Source: Flagellimonas abyssi (GTDB taxonomy: Bacteria > Bacteroidota > Bacteroidia > Flavobacteriales > Flavobacteriaceae). Taken from it: DNA of 64,000 nt. The position numbers were made by a program, and so were the translations under genes. Location of the stretch: positions 62,001-126,000 of the forward strand of contig NZ_JAHZSV010000013.1 of assembly GCF_019457905.1 (NCBI RefSeq), given 5' to 3'. Positions 52,696 to 61,167 of the stretch are shown here, piece by piece. Position 1 is the first letter of the stretch. The number at the start of each line of letters is the position of its first letter. Under the pieces are notes generated by a model. The model ran no database searches and was not told the origin of the DNA. It saw nothing but the letters and a program-made list of their open reading frames with translations.

Positions 52696-54273
52696 CTATT
52701 CTTTTTCCCAGTCCACCAACTTTGTTGGGTAATAGTTGATCTGCATGGATTCCAGATAAGGAACCTGTGCTGCGAGACGTTTTTTATAGTCGTCCCAATT
52801 AAGGTGTTCACTAGGCGACCATCCCAATTCGGCATATCCAATCAATCTTGGGAACGCCAAATATTCCAATTCGGTTCCATTGCTAATGGTTTCGGACCAT
52901 AACGGAGCTTCAATGCCGAGAATATTTTCTTTGGCAAGCCCTTCGGCATAGGTTTCTGGGTCCCATTGGTACCCTACATCAACAGGGATGTAACCGGCCC
53001 AGTTTAAGCCATATTCTGAAATGGAATCATATTTCATGTCCAAATAGGCCTTTTTTGCAGGCGAAATAATGATTTTGGAACCATTTTCGGCAGCCTTCAA
53101 TGCATTTTTAGGCTCGTTCCATAATTGTGCAATCGAGTTAGGGTCAATATCCGCTTGTGCTATTTCGTCCCAACCAATCATTCTTTTGTTGTGCTTTTGA
53201 ACCAACTTGCCCACTTTTTCCACAAAAAGAATATAGTCGCTCTTTCTGGTTACATGGCTTTCATCACCGCCAATATGAAAATAGGGGCCAGGGGTCATCA
53301 TGGCAATTTCACCAATAACATCATCCAGAAAGCTGTAAACCGTATCTTTTTGGGCATCAAAAGAACTATAGCCCACTTTCATGTCGGTACGAACACGTGG
53401 GGTCTCTGCTCCCGCATAGTGCAAAAATGGATAACTCAACGATGCCGAATTGGTATGTCCGGGCATATCAATCTCAGGTACAATGGTAATATGTCTGTCA
53501 GCAGCATAAGCTACTAGGTCTTTGTATTCTTCTTGGGTGTAAAAGCCGCCTTCACCACCGCCAACTTCGCTAGCACCACCGACCTCGGTCAGTTTTGGCC
53601 AAGACTTGATTTCAATACGCCACCCTTGATCGTCCGATAAATGCAAGTGCAACGTGTTGAATTTGTAATATGCCAAGGCATCTATATATTTTTTGACCTC
53701 ATCTATGGTGAAAAAGTGACGGGCCACGTCCAACATGGAACTGCGGTATGCGTATTTTGGAGCATCCATTATTTTTCCTGAAGGAATTACCCATATAGGG
53801 TGGTCTGCAAGCGTATCATTGCTCTTTTCCGGAATGAGTTGCCGAAGCGTTTGCACCCCTCTAAAAGCACCCGCGGCAGTTTTGGCGTTCAGTAAAATAG
53901 AATCTTTTTTAATGTAAAGTTGATAGGCTTCGGGATTTTCCAAATCCACACTGTCCGATTGGTTAATGTAGATCAATCGCTCCAATTTATCTTCAGATGA
54001 TGAGTTTACGGTAACATCAAGTCCTATTTTGGATTTAATGCTTTCGGATAAAAACTGGCCCACTTTCTCAAATTCGGGATTTGTGGTCGAGGTATAAATG
54101 GCAGTTCCTGCATCCAGACCAAAAGCGTTTCCAGTTGGAATGGTTTTAATGGGTTTTGGAATTAACGGAGCATTGGCTAAGTCTGTTTTTGGAAAATTGA
54201 TTTCCTCTTTTTTGGTTTGGCAAGCTGCCATGCAGATAACTGCAACGAACAGCAAAATTGATCTATAAATCAC
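52696..54273 (-). CDS. Lipoprotein beta-N-acetylhexosaminidase (GH20)
   Basis: A 525-aa exported glycosidase. The signal MIYRSILLFVAVICMAAC has its lipobox cysteine at residue 18. An N-terminal GH20b-type domain (about 35-165) precedes the TIM barrel, which begins near YRSSMLDVARHFF. The catalytic pair Asp337-Glu338 is in FHIGGDESHVT. It should release terminal GlcNAc or GalNAc from chitin oligomers, glycans or peptidoglycan at the outer membrane. The SGNH hydrolase gene lies 12 bp upstream on the same strand. Confidence 0.94.
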   Translation of the reverse strand: MIYRSILLFVAVICMAACQTKKEEINFPKTDLANAPLIPKPIKTIPTGNAFGLDAGTAIYTSTTNPEFEKVGQFLSESIKSKIGLDVTVNSSSEDKLERLIYINQSDSVDLENPEAYQLYIKKDSILLNAKTAAGAFRGVQTLRQLIPEKSNDTLADHPIWVIPSGKIMDAPKYAYRSSMLDVARHFFTIDEVKKYIDALAYYKFNTLHLHLSDDQGWRIEIKSWPKLTEVGGASEVGGGEGGFYTQEEYKDLVAYAADRHITIVPEIDMPGHTNSASLSYPFLHYAGAETPRVRTDMKVGYSSFDAQKDTVYSFLDDVIGEIAMMTPGPYFHIGGDESHVTRKSDYILFVEKVGKLVQKHNKRMIGWDEIAQADIDPNSIAQLWNEPKNALKAAENGSKIIISPAKKAYLDMKYDSISEYGLNWAGYIPVDVGYQWDPETYAEGLAKENILGIEAPLWSETISNGTELEYLAFPRLIGYAELGWSPSEHLNWDDYKKRLAAQVPYLESMQINYYPTKLVDWEKE

Positions 54274-54285
54274 GTTTGTTTAGTT

Positions 54286-54930
54286 TTAGTCTATATAGTT
54301 TTTGATCACATCGTACCAGATGTCATACCCTTTATCATTCATGTGCAGGCCATCTTCAATAAAAATATCTTGTTTCACTTTTCTGTTGTCCAGCATCGGA
54401 TACCAAACATCCACAAAATCTATTTTCTCGTTTTTTGCAGCCAGTTTGTCAAGTTTACGGTTTAGTCTTCGGTACCTGCCCCTGTAATTCCAACGGGCAA
54501 TACTTGGTTTGGCAGAAATCAAAACAATCTCCATATTTGGATTCCTTTGTTGAAGTATGCCAAGAATGTATTCGGCCCTTTGCACTATTTTTCGGGGTCT
54601 CTTCTTGGCAAAAATATCGTTGTCGCCCTCATAAATAAAGACTTTTACAGGATTGTAGTTCAAGATAAGCTCATCCAAATAAAGCTCAAGGTCGGAAAAT
54701 TGAGAGCCTCCAAAACCTGTGTTCAATACTTGGTGCTCTGGAAAACGTTCCTGGACATCGTCCCAAAAACGAATGCTCGAACTTCCCGTAAAAACAATCG
54801 TCGGTCGGGACGAATCCCAAAGGGAATCATTCTTTTGCTGGATTGCCTTTACTTCATTTTCAAAGGGATTATCGGTTTGACACATGGCCATCGCAGGGAT
54901 CATGAGCAACGCAATAATAAGATGTTTCAT
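54286..54930 (-). CDS. Exported SGNH/GDSL-type esterase
   Basis: A 214-aa hydrolase. The ATG at 54930 gives a signal peptide (MKHLIIALLMIPAMAMCQ, possibly lipidated at Cys17); a longer frame to 55092 lacks one. Block I is FTGSSSIRFWDD, where the nucleophile would be Ser51 (GSS replaces GDS). The Gly block is NTGFGGSQ, block III is EGDND, and the Asp-His pair is DGLHMNDKGYD. It may deacetylate or de-esterify sugars. The neighbouring GH20 enzyme, 12 bp downstream, makes an amino-sugar polymer a reasonable target. Confidence 0.88.
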   Translation of the reverse strand: MKHLIIALLMIPAMAMCQTDNPFENEVKAIQQKNDSLWDSSRPTIVFTGSSSIRFWDDVQERFPEHQVLNTGFGGSQFSDLELYLDELILNYNPVKVFIYEGDNDIFAKKRPRKIVQRAEYILGILQQRNPNMEIVLISAKPSIARWNYRGRYRRLNRKLDKLAAKNEKIDFVDVWYPMLDNRKVKQDIFIEDGLHMNDKGYDIWYDVIKNYID

Positions 54931-55058
54931 TCTACTGGTTTTGCCTAAAATGAGGTTCAAGATAGTAATATTTTTCCGTAAGTAGGCTTTGTTGAAAAAT
55001 ACCGAAATACTTTTCATAAGTAAATTTTGACGATGGAATTTCAACCAATCGGACTTCG

Positions 55059-55066
55059 TATTTTTG
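55059..55066 (+). promoter_or_regulatory. -7 box of mazG
   Basis: TATTTTTG matches TAnnTTTG and lies 16 bp before the ATG. Confidence 0.6.
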
Positions 55067-55082
55067 GACAAAATCCAAAGCC

Positions 55083-55856
55083 ATGAACACAAGATCGGAA
55101 CAGTTGGCCGCCTTTGACCGCCTTTTGACCATTATGGACGAATTGCGCGAAAAATGTCCGTGGGACAGGAAGCAGACGATGCAAACCCTTCGCCATCTGA
55201 CCATTGAGGAAACCTACGAGTTGGGCGATGCCATACTGGACAATGATTTGGAAGAAGTAAAAAAGGAATTGGGCGATATTTTACTGCATATTGTTTTTTA
55301 TGCCAAAATCGGTTCGGAAACCCAAGATTTTGATATTGCCGATGTGGCCCATGGTATTTGTGAGAAACTCATCAACAGGCACCCGCACATTTATGGGGAC
55401 GTAAAGGTGGAAAATGAGGAAGAGGTAAAGCAGAATTGGGAAAACATCAAATTAAAAGAAGGCAAAAAGAGCGTGCTCGAGGGTGTGCCCAACGGATTGC
55501 CATCTTTGGTAAAAGCCAACCGAATCCAAGATAAAGTGGCAGGTGTCGGATTTGATTGGGAAAAACCCGAACAGGTTTTTGAAAAATTGAAAGAGGAGCT
55601 TGGCGAGCTTCAAGAAGAGGTGGAGGCCAATGATGCCGACAAAATGGAATCCGAATTCGGTGATGTGCTATTTTCCATGGTGAACTATGCCCGTTTTCTA
55701 AAAATCAACCCAGAGAATGCATTGGAGCGTACCAATAAAAAGTTCATCAACCGGTTTCAATATTTGGAGCAAAAAGCCAAAGAGGCTGGAAAAACCATGA
55801 GCGATATGAGTCTGGCCGAAATGGACGTGTTCTGGGAAGAGGCGAAGCAACTTTAA
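55083..55856 (+). CDS. mazG: Nucleoside triphosphate pyrophosphohydrolase MazG
   Basis: A 257-aa tandem-domain MazG. The N-terminal repeat shows KCPWDRKQTMQTLRHLTIEETYELGDAI and KKELGDILLHIVFYAKI, with the ExxE...ExxD metal ligands. The second repeat shows LKEELGELQEEVE and ESEFGDVLFSMVNYARFL. It hydrolyses (d)NTPs to NMPs plus pyrophosphate and can lower alarmone or damaged nucleotide pools. It is divergent from the SGNH hydrolase gene and monocistronic, with a -7 box at 55059. Confidence 0.94.
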   Translation: MNTRSEQLAAFDRLLTIMDELREKCPWDRKQTMQTLRHLTIEETYELGDAILDNDLEEVKKELGDILLHIVFYAKIGSETQDFDIADVAHGICEKLINRHPHIYGDVKVENEEEVKQNWENIKLKEGKKSVLEGVPNGLPSLVKANRIQDKVAGVGFDWEKPEQVFEKLKEELGELQEEVEANDADKMESEFGDVLFSMVNYARFLKINPENALERTNKKFINRFQYLEQKAKEAGKTMSDMSLAEMDVFWEEAKQL

Positions 55857-55907
55857 ATTTGTCCGTAAGCTAACATAAAGTTTGGAGACAAATGTCACCA
55901 ATCTGGC

Positions 55908-55915
55908 TATATTTG
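55908..55915 (+). promoter_or_regulatory. Promoter of the MATE transporter gene
   Basis: TATATTTG matches TAnnTTTG, with TTTG at 55881-55884, 23 nt upstream, as -33. The GTG start is 22 bp downstream. Confidence 0.68.
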
Positions 55916-55937
55916 CCATCCTTTTTAAGTATCCGTT

Positions 55938-57305
55938 GTGTTTCAAAACTACACCAAAGAATTTGCCTATAATCTCAAATTGTCCTACCCCGTAATCTTG
56001 GGGATGCTGGGCCATACCTTTGTGGCCTTTGCGGACAACATTATGGTGGGGCAGTTGGGAACCGCCGAACTGGCAGCCGTTTCTTTGGGAAACAGTTTTG
56101 TTTTTATCGCCATGTCCCTTGGTATTGGATTTTCCACGGCCATTACGCCTTTGGTCGCCGAAGCGGATGGAGCGAAAGACCGAGCGGCAGGCAAAAGTGC
56201 CCTGAAACACGGTTTGGTGCTTTGTACCCTATTGGGATTGTCCCTTTTTGGATTGATTCAAGTTTCCAAACCCTTGATGCATCATATGGAGCAGCCTCCT
56301 GAGGTAGTGGAACTTGCCATGCCGTATTTGGATTTGGTGGCTTTTTCGCTGGTGCCTTTGATCATATTCCAGGCTTTTAAACAGTTTTCTGATGGTCTGT
56401 CGCAGACCAAATACCCCATGTACACTACTATTGTGGCCAATGTGGTCAACATCACCTTGAATTATCTGCTCATTTTTGGTTCCTTCGGATTTCCCAAAAT
56501 GGGGATTGTAGGGGCAGCCGTGGGCACTTTGATTTCACGTGTGATTATGGTCGCGTTTATTTGGTATCTGCTCCAACGAAAAAAGAAGTTTGAATTCTAC
56601 GTGACCCATTTCAACTTTAGAAGTATTGAAAAGAAAGTGATGAAAAAAATCATCAACCTTGGTTTTCCATCCGCTTTGCAGATGTTTTTTGAAGTTGCCA
56701 TTTTTACCGCAGCCATTTGGTTGAGCGGGGTATTGGGCAAAAATGCGCAGGCCGCCAATCAGATTGCCTTGAACTTGAGCAGTATGACGTTTATGGTAGG
56801 AACTGGACTCAGCGTTGCAGCAATGGTCAGGGTCGGGAACCAAAAAGGACTTCAAAACCACAAAGAACTCAAGCGCATCGCCGAATCGGTATTTTTCTTG
56901 ACCCTGCTTGTGGAAATAGCCTTCGCGGCCATTTTCTTGATCGGACGGCATTGGTTCCCCACCATTTATTTGGATGTGGACGATATCGCAAATCAGGCTG
57001 ATAATACCGAAGTGATATTTATTGCTGCCAAATTGTTGTTGGTTTCGGCATTTTTTCAGATTTCCGATGGGCTTCAAGTAGTGGTTTTGGGAGCGCTACG
57101 CGGTCTGCAAGATGTGAAGGTGCCCACACTCATTACGTTCATCGCTTATTGGTTGATTGGTTTCCCGATTTGTTTTTATTTGGGCTTGCACACTAATTTG
57201 GAAAGCACAGGGATTTGGATCGGATTGCTGTCGGGCCTTACCGCATCGGCCGTAATGTTGTATCTTCGATTCAACTTTTTGACGAAGAAATATATGAATC
57301 TATAG
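55938..57305 (+). CDS. MATE family efflux transporter
   Basis: A 455-aa inner-membrane antiporter with about 12 helices, starting at GTG. FQNYTKEFAYNLKLSYPVILGMLGHTFVAFADNIMVGQLGTAELAAVSLGNS near the N-terminus is a classic MATE beginning, and the internal repeat resumes at KKIINLGFPSALQMFFEVAIF. NorM-type members export drugs or metabolites in exchange for Na+ or H+. The substrate is unknown. The cupin gene follows after nine bases. Confidence 0.94.
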   Translation: MFQNYTKEFAYNLKLSYPVILGMLGHTFVAFADNIMVGQLGTAELAAVSLGNSFVFIAMSLGIGFSTAITPLVAEADGAKDRAAGKSALKHGLVLCTLLGLSLFGLIQVSKPLMHHMEQPPEVVELAMPYLDLVAFSLVPLIIFQAFKQFSDGLSQTKYPMYTTIVANVVNITLNYLLIFGSFGFPKMGIVGAAVGTLISRVIMVAFIWYLLQRKKKFEFYVTHFNFRSIEKKVMKKIINLGFPSALQMFFEVAIFTAAIWLSGVLGKNAQAANQIALNLSSMTFMVGTGLSVAAMVRVGNQKGLQNHKELKRIAESVFFLTLLVEIAFAAIFLIGRHWFPTIYLDVDDIANQADNTEVIFIAAKLLLVSAFFQISDGLQVVVLGALRGLQDVKVPTLITFIAYWLIGFPICFYLGLHTNLESTGIWIGLLSGLTASAVMLYLRFNFLTKKYMNL

Positions 57306-57314
57306 ACGTGTAGA

Positions 57315-57794
57315 ATGAAAAGTTCAATTTTTACTCTTTTAATTTTAACCTCAATATCGGTATTTTCCCAAAATTCTGAATATAATGTTTCTTCATACCT
57401 TACAGAAGGCACTAAAGCTCCAAACACGCATTACATAGGAGAAGCCTGGCTAAATCCTATTATTCACAATGATGCAGAGCTTGGTTATAATATCACAAAA
57501 GCAACCTTTAAAGCCAATTCCACCTTGGATTGGCACAAACATAGTTCTGCCCAAGTTCTTATAATTGTTGATGGAGAAGCATATTATCAAGAAAGAGGTA
57601 AAGAACCTATGATACTAAAAGCAGGCGATGTTATTAAATGTGAAAAAAATATTGAGCATTGGCATTCCTCAACAAAGTTCAGTGATGTTACGTATTTGGC
57701 TTTGTATAGTGGCGAACAGCCAACAACGTGGATTGAAGTACTGTCACAAGAATATTATGACGAGGTAGCAGAAAAGCTAAAAACTAATAGATAA
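57315..57794 (+). CDS. Secreted single-domain cupin
   Basis: A 159-aa protein with a signal peptide (MKSSIFTLLILTSISVFSQ) and a cupin fold. Motif 1 is LDWHKHSSAQVLIIVDGEAYYQERG, supplying HxH and a downstream metal ligand position. Motif 2 is GDVIKCEKNIEHWHSS. It resembles the carboxymuconolactone-decarboxylase-linked cupins seen in Bacteroidota. The substrate is unknown. It lies nine bases after the MATE gene, probably cotranscribed. Confidence 0.88.
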   Translation: MKSSIFTLLILTSISVFSQNSEYNVSSYLTEGTKAPNTHYIGEAWLNPIIHNDAELGYNITKATFKANSTLDWHKHSSAQVLIIVDGEAYYQERGKEPMILKAGDVIKCEKNIEHWHSSTKFSDVTYLALYSGEQPTTWIEVLSQEYYDEVAEKLKTNR

Positions 57795-57846
57795 AGGCGC
57801 TTGAATTAAAAAGATTCCAACAATTTGAAATCTAACTATTTGATAA

Positions 57847-58074
57847 ATGGAACTACCTAAATTTTTATTGGCCGACAATACGGATTTTCCCGAGGCCATT
57901 TTTATCGTTCACACGGAATACCCACGATTCATTATTAACCTAGAGAATGATGAAGTCGAATGGATGGAAGAATTCTCCAAAGAAGATGAAGCCGATTTAA
58001 TGGACGAAACAGAAAACCTGATTGAGGCAGCCACTGCTTTTTATGATCGAGAAGTCTCCAGATACGACGATTAA
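57847..58074 (+). CDS. Small acidic conserved protein, 75 aa
   Basis: A short acidic protein (MELPKFLLADNTDFPEAIFI at the start, many Glu and Asp later) with no membrane segment and no motif I recognise. Its ATG follows the cupin by about 50 bp. Its stop overlaps the PAP2 start by one base (TAATG), which strongly supports it being a real coupled gene at the head of the PAP2-GT39 unit. Function unknown. Confidence 0.78.
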   Translation: MELPKFLLADNTDFPEAIFIVHTEYPRFIINLENDEVEWMEEFSKEDEADLMDETENLIEAATAFYDREVSRYDD

Positions 58075-58643
58075 TGATCGAACAAGTACTGCAATACGAT
58101 AAAGAACTGTTTTTGTTCCTTAACGGATTGGGAACCGAAGCGTGGGACGGCTTCTGGATGTTCATAACGACGACCAGAAACTCTGCGCCACTTTATCTAC
58201 TGTTATTCTATTTATCTTACAGAACCTTTGGTTGGAAGGGAACAGGAATTATTTTGGTGTCCATCGCTTTGCTGATTACTTGCACCGATCAACTGTCCAA
58301 CTTTTTCAAGTATGGCATCGGTCGTTTGCGTCCCTGCCACGAACCCGAAGTAAGCAGTGCAATGCGCTTGGTAAAAAGTTATTGCGGCGGACAATTTGGG
58401 TATTTTTCTGCCCACGCGGCCAACTCATTTGGCCCAGCGATTTTCTTTACGGTGTTGTTCATAAATAAAGTGAAATATATTTCTTGGGTTTTGCTGTTTT
58501 GGGCCTGTATTGTGGCCTATAGCCGTATTTATATTGGCGTGCATTATCCGTTGGACGTGCTGACAGGCGTCTTGGTAGGGTCACTTTTCGGTTGGTTGTG
58601 GGCCAAGTTGGCTATATTTGCTTTCCAAAAAACAGGGGTATGA
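58074..58643 (+). CDS. PAP2 family membrane phosphatase
   Basis: A 189-aa protein with about five helices and the three PAP2 motifs: KYGIGRLRP (Lys79-Pro87), FSAHAANS with Ser112 and His114, and SRIYIGVHYPLD (Ser150-Asp161 with His157). These are the phosphatase ligands of lipid phosphatases such as PgpB, LpxE and undecaprenyl-diphosphate phosphatases. Coupling by overlap to the GT39 gene suggests that it acts on lipid A or on the undecaprenyl carrier. The second motif is SAH rather than the usual SGH. Confidence 0.92.
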   Translation: MIEQVLQYDKELFLFLNGLGTEAWDGFWMFITTTRNSAPLYLLLFYLSYRTFGWKGTGIILVSIALLITCTDQLSNFFKYGIGRLRPCHEPEVSSAMRLVKSYCGGQFGYFSAHAANSFGPAIFFTVLFINKVKYISWVLLFWACIVAYSRIYIGVHYPLDVLTGVLVGSLFGWLWAKLAIFAFQKTGV

Positions 58644-60298
58644 TTTCGACCGCCAGATACTGGTTTTATATTGGATTGATTGTCTTGGTGTACATCATTG
58701 GGATGTTCGCGACCCTGTTCGAGAACGATTCCGCCCAATTTGCGGTCATGGCCATGCGAATGGCGCAGGAAAATGATTTTTTGAGCCTGTTTAAAGGACC
58801 TGAAGAATATCTGGACAAGCCACATATGCACTACTGGTTGGCCGCACTTTCCTATAAAATTTTTGGTGTTCACGATTGGGCGTACCGCATTCCAGGTATT
58901 TTGTCCACTTTGTTGGGGGCTTATAGCTGCTACGGACTTGGAAAATTACTATATAATAAGGATGTAGGTCGGTTCGCCTCATTGATTTTTATGACGGCTC
59001 AAACCATGGTTTTGGCCAACATTGATGTCCGTACCGATGCTGTGTTGACAGGATTCACCATATTTTCCATCTGGCAATTGGCGACCTATATTGAAAAGGG
59101 AACACTAAAAAGTATTGCTTTGGGGGCCTTTGGAGCGGGAATGGCTTTTTCCACCAAAGGGCAGATTGCCTTGGTCGTGATTGGTATTTCCATTCTTTGC
59201 CACTTGGCTTATACCCGAAAGTGGGGACGATTGCTCAATTGGAGAATCTTAGTGGCCGTTTTGGTATTTGGATTGACGATTGCCCCAATGCTGTATGCGT
59301 ATTACCATCAGTTTGATTTACATCCCGAAAAAGTGATTCGTGGCAAGGACAATCGAAGCGGTATCTTCTTTATTTTTTGGGAGCAGAGTTTTGAACGTAT
59401 GAGTGGAGAGGGCGTTGGGAAGAACAGTAGTGATTTTTTCTTTTTCTTCCATACTTTTTTGTGGGTTTTCCTGCCTTGGACGGTTCTTGCTTTGATTGGC
59501 TACTGGACGAAGGTAAAAGCCTTCTGGGAAGCCAAGTTTGCTTACAGACCCAATTTGGAATTTCTGACCGTGGGCGGGATTTCCATTTTGTTCCTTCTCA
59601 TCAGTTTTGCGCAGTTTAAATTGCCGCACTACATGAACATTTTGATGCCTTTGTATTCGATTTTATCCGCAGCTTTTCTATTTGTTCTGTATCAGGATCA
59701 GAAATTGAAGATGGCCAAGGTGATTTTGGGCATCCAATATTTTATATTGGGATTGGTGGTGGTCTTTGCGCTGTTGGTGAGCTTCTACGTCTTCAAATTG
59801 GAGCATTGGTACAGCTATTTGTTATTGTTGATAGCGCTCGCATTGGTTGCATATTTAATCATCCAAAAAGAAACTCCCTACACAAAAATTTTAACGATAG
59901 GCATTTTGAGTTCAGTTCTGTTAAACGGTTTAATGAATGCCCATTTTTACCCCAAACTGCTCGATTATCAAGGTGGTTCCAATATGGCAGAAAAGGTACG
60001 GGAGAACAATATTCCCGTGGACAATATTTATAAGATCTCGGAAAGATATTCTTGGTCGTTGGATTTCTATAACAAAAAGCCGGTTGAAATAGTTTCAATA
60101 CCGGAAATTGCCAAAAAGGAGGATGTTTGGGTCTACGCCACGGATGACGAATTAAAACAATTGAAAGACAATGGAATTGCTTGGGACGAGCAAATTACCG
60201 TGGATCAGTTCCGTATCACCCGATTGCAGATCAAATTCCTAAATCCGAATACCCGAGAAGATAAATTGAACAAAATGCATTTGGTGCATTTGGACTAG
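58640..60298 (+). CDS. ArnT-like family 39 glycosyltransferase
   Basis: A 552-aa polytopic membrane enzyme. The first periplasmic loop has the acidic catalytic motif TLFENDSAQFAVMAMRMAQ, and YLDKPHMHYWLAALSYKIFG follows, as in ArnT and protein mannosyltransferases. It should move a sugar from an undecaprenyl-phosphate carrier to lipid A, protein or a glycan on the periplasmic side. The ATG at 58640 overlaps the PAP2 stop (ATGA), so the two are coupled. Its 3' end overlaps the convergent flippase-like gene by four bases. Confidence 0.9.
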   Translation: MISTARYWFYIGLIVLVYIIGMFATLFENDSAQFAVMAMRMAQENDFLSLFKGPEEYLDKPHMHYWLAALSYKIFGVHDWAYRIPGILSTLLGAYSCYGLGKLLYNKDVGRFASLIFMTAQTMVLANIDVRTDAVLTGFTIFSIWQLATYIEKGTLKSIALGAFGAGMAFSTKGQIALVVIGISILCHLAYTRKWGRLLNWRILVAVLVFGLTIAPMLYAYYHQFDLHPEKVIRGKDNRSGIFFIFWEQSFERMSGEGVGKNSSDFFFFFHTFLWVFLPWTVLALIGYWTKVKAFWEAKFAYRPNLEFLTVGGISILFLLISFAQFKLPHYMNILMPLYSILSAAFLFVLYQDQKLKMAKVILGIQYFILGLVVVFALLVSFYVFKLEHWYSYLLLLIALALVAYLIIQKETPYTKILTIGILSSVLLNGLMNAHFYPKLLDYQGGSNMAEKVRENNIPVDNIYKISERYSWSLDFYNKKPVEIVSIPEIAKKEDVWVYATDDELKQLKDNGIAWDEQITVDQFRITRLQIKFLNPNTREDKLNKMHLVHLD

Positions 60299-61167
60299 TC
60301 CACGGATTCCAGTTTTGGTTTTTTAAAGTGATAGATCACCCCAAACAGCGAAGTTAGGGCAGTAATTAAAAAGAAAGCGAAGCTAATCCCAATGGATGTG
60401 CTCTCATCTAATCCCAGCCATTTTGCCCCGTATAAAAAGGTAACCTCCCTACTGCCAATCCCTCCAATGGTCAAAGGAATTACGGAGACAATCGAAGAAA
60501 CCAGAAATACAAACAGGTATTCAATGGTATCCAAACGTACGGACAAAGACTTCAAAATGAAAAGTACACTGACCAATTGTGCCAATTGTACTAAGGCCGA
60601 AAATCCCACGGATTTCCAAAAAACGGGTAGGGTGGTGGAAAAAAAGGTCTTGTTCACGAACCAAAACACAACCACACTCAATGGAATGGCAGCTACAATC
60701 AACCCATAAAAGCTTTGGAAAAATTCATTTTTGGACAACAGGGCAAGAACACAAGCATATACAAAAAGCAACAACATCCCGCTTAAACGATCCAGCAGCA
60801 AACTGGACACCACTTTTTTGGTGCCGGGTTGATATTCTTTCTGTATCACGTAGCCTTTGTAGGCATCTCCGCCAATGCCTCCAGGCAGGAACAGGTTGTA
60901 GAACATTCCCAACAAGTAAAGCTTCAAATTGCTCAACTGGGAAATCTTTGCTCCGATTTGATGGAAATATAAGTTGGTTCTAAAAGCCGATAAAACTTTG
61001 GACAATACAAAAAACAGCAACGCTAAGAATAAGTATAGTGGGTCGCTCTTTTTTAGCGTTTGGAGCACATCCTTCAACTCTATTTTGGTAAAAATAAAGT
61101 AAATCAATACTGCACTGATAATAATTTTTAGAGCAGTAATGCTCTTTTTACGCAGCTTTTCCGTCAC
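60295..61167 (-). CDS. Lysylphosphatidylglycerol synthase TM-domain / flippase-like protein (UPF0104)
   Basis: A 290-aa membrane protein with about eight helices. FLLGMFYNLFLPGGIGGDAYKGYVIQKE-like text (YLLGMFYNLFLPGGIGGDAYKGY) and VSVIPLTIGGIGSREVTFLYGAKWLG are family signatures. The lysyltransferase domain of MprF is absent, so only the flippase-like membrane part is present. Members near polyprenyl-glycosyltransferases may flip lipid-linked sugars. Its start overlaps the GT2 stop by 20 bp. Confidence 0.88.
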   Translation of the reverse strand: MTEKLRKKSITALKIIISAVLIYFIFTKIELKDVLQTLKKSDPLYLFLALLFFVLSKVLSAFRTNLYFHQIGAKISQLSNLKLYLLGMFYNLFLPGGIGGDAYKGYVIQKEYQPGTKKVVSSLLLDRLSGMLLLFVYACVLALLSKNEFFQSFYGLIVAAIPLSVVVFWFVNKTFFSTTLPVFWKSVGFSALVQLAQLVSVLFILKSLSVRLDTIEYLFVFLVSSIVSVIPLTIGGIGSREVTFLYGAKWLGLDESTSIGISFAFFLITALTSLFGVIYHFKKPKLESVD

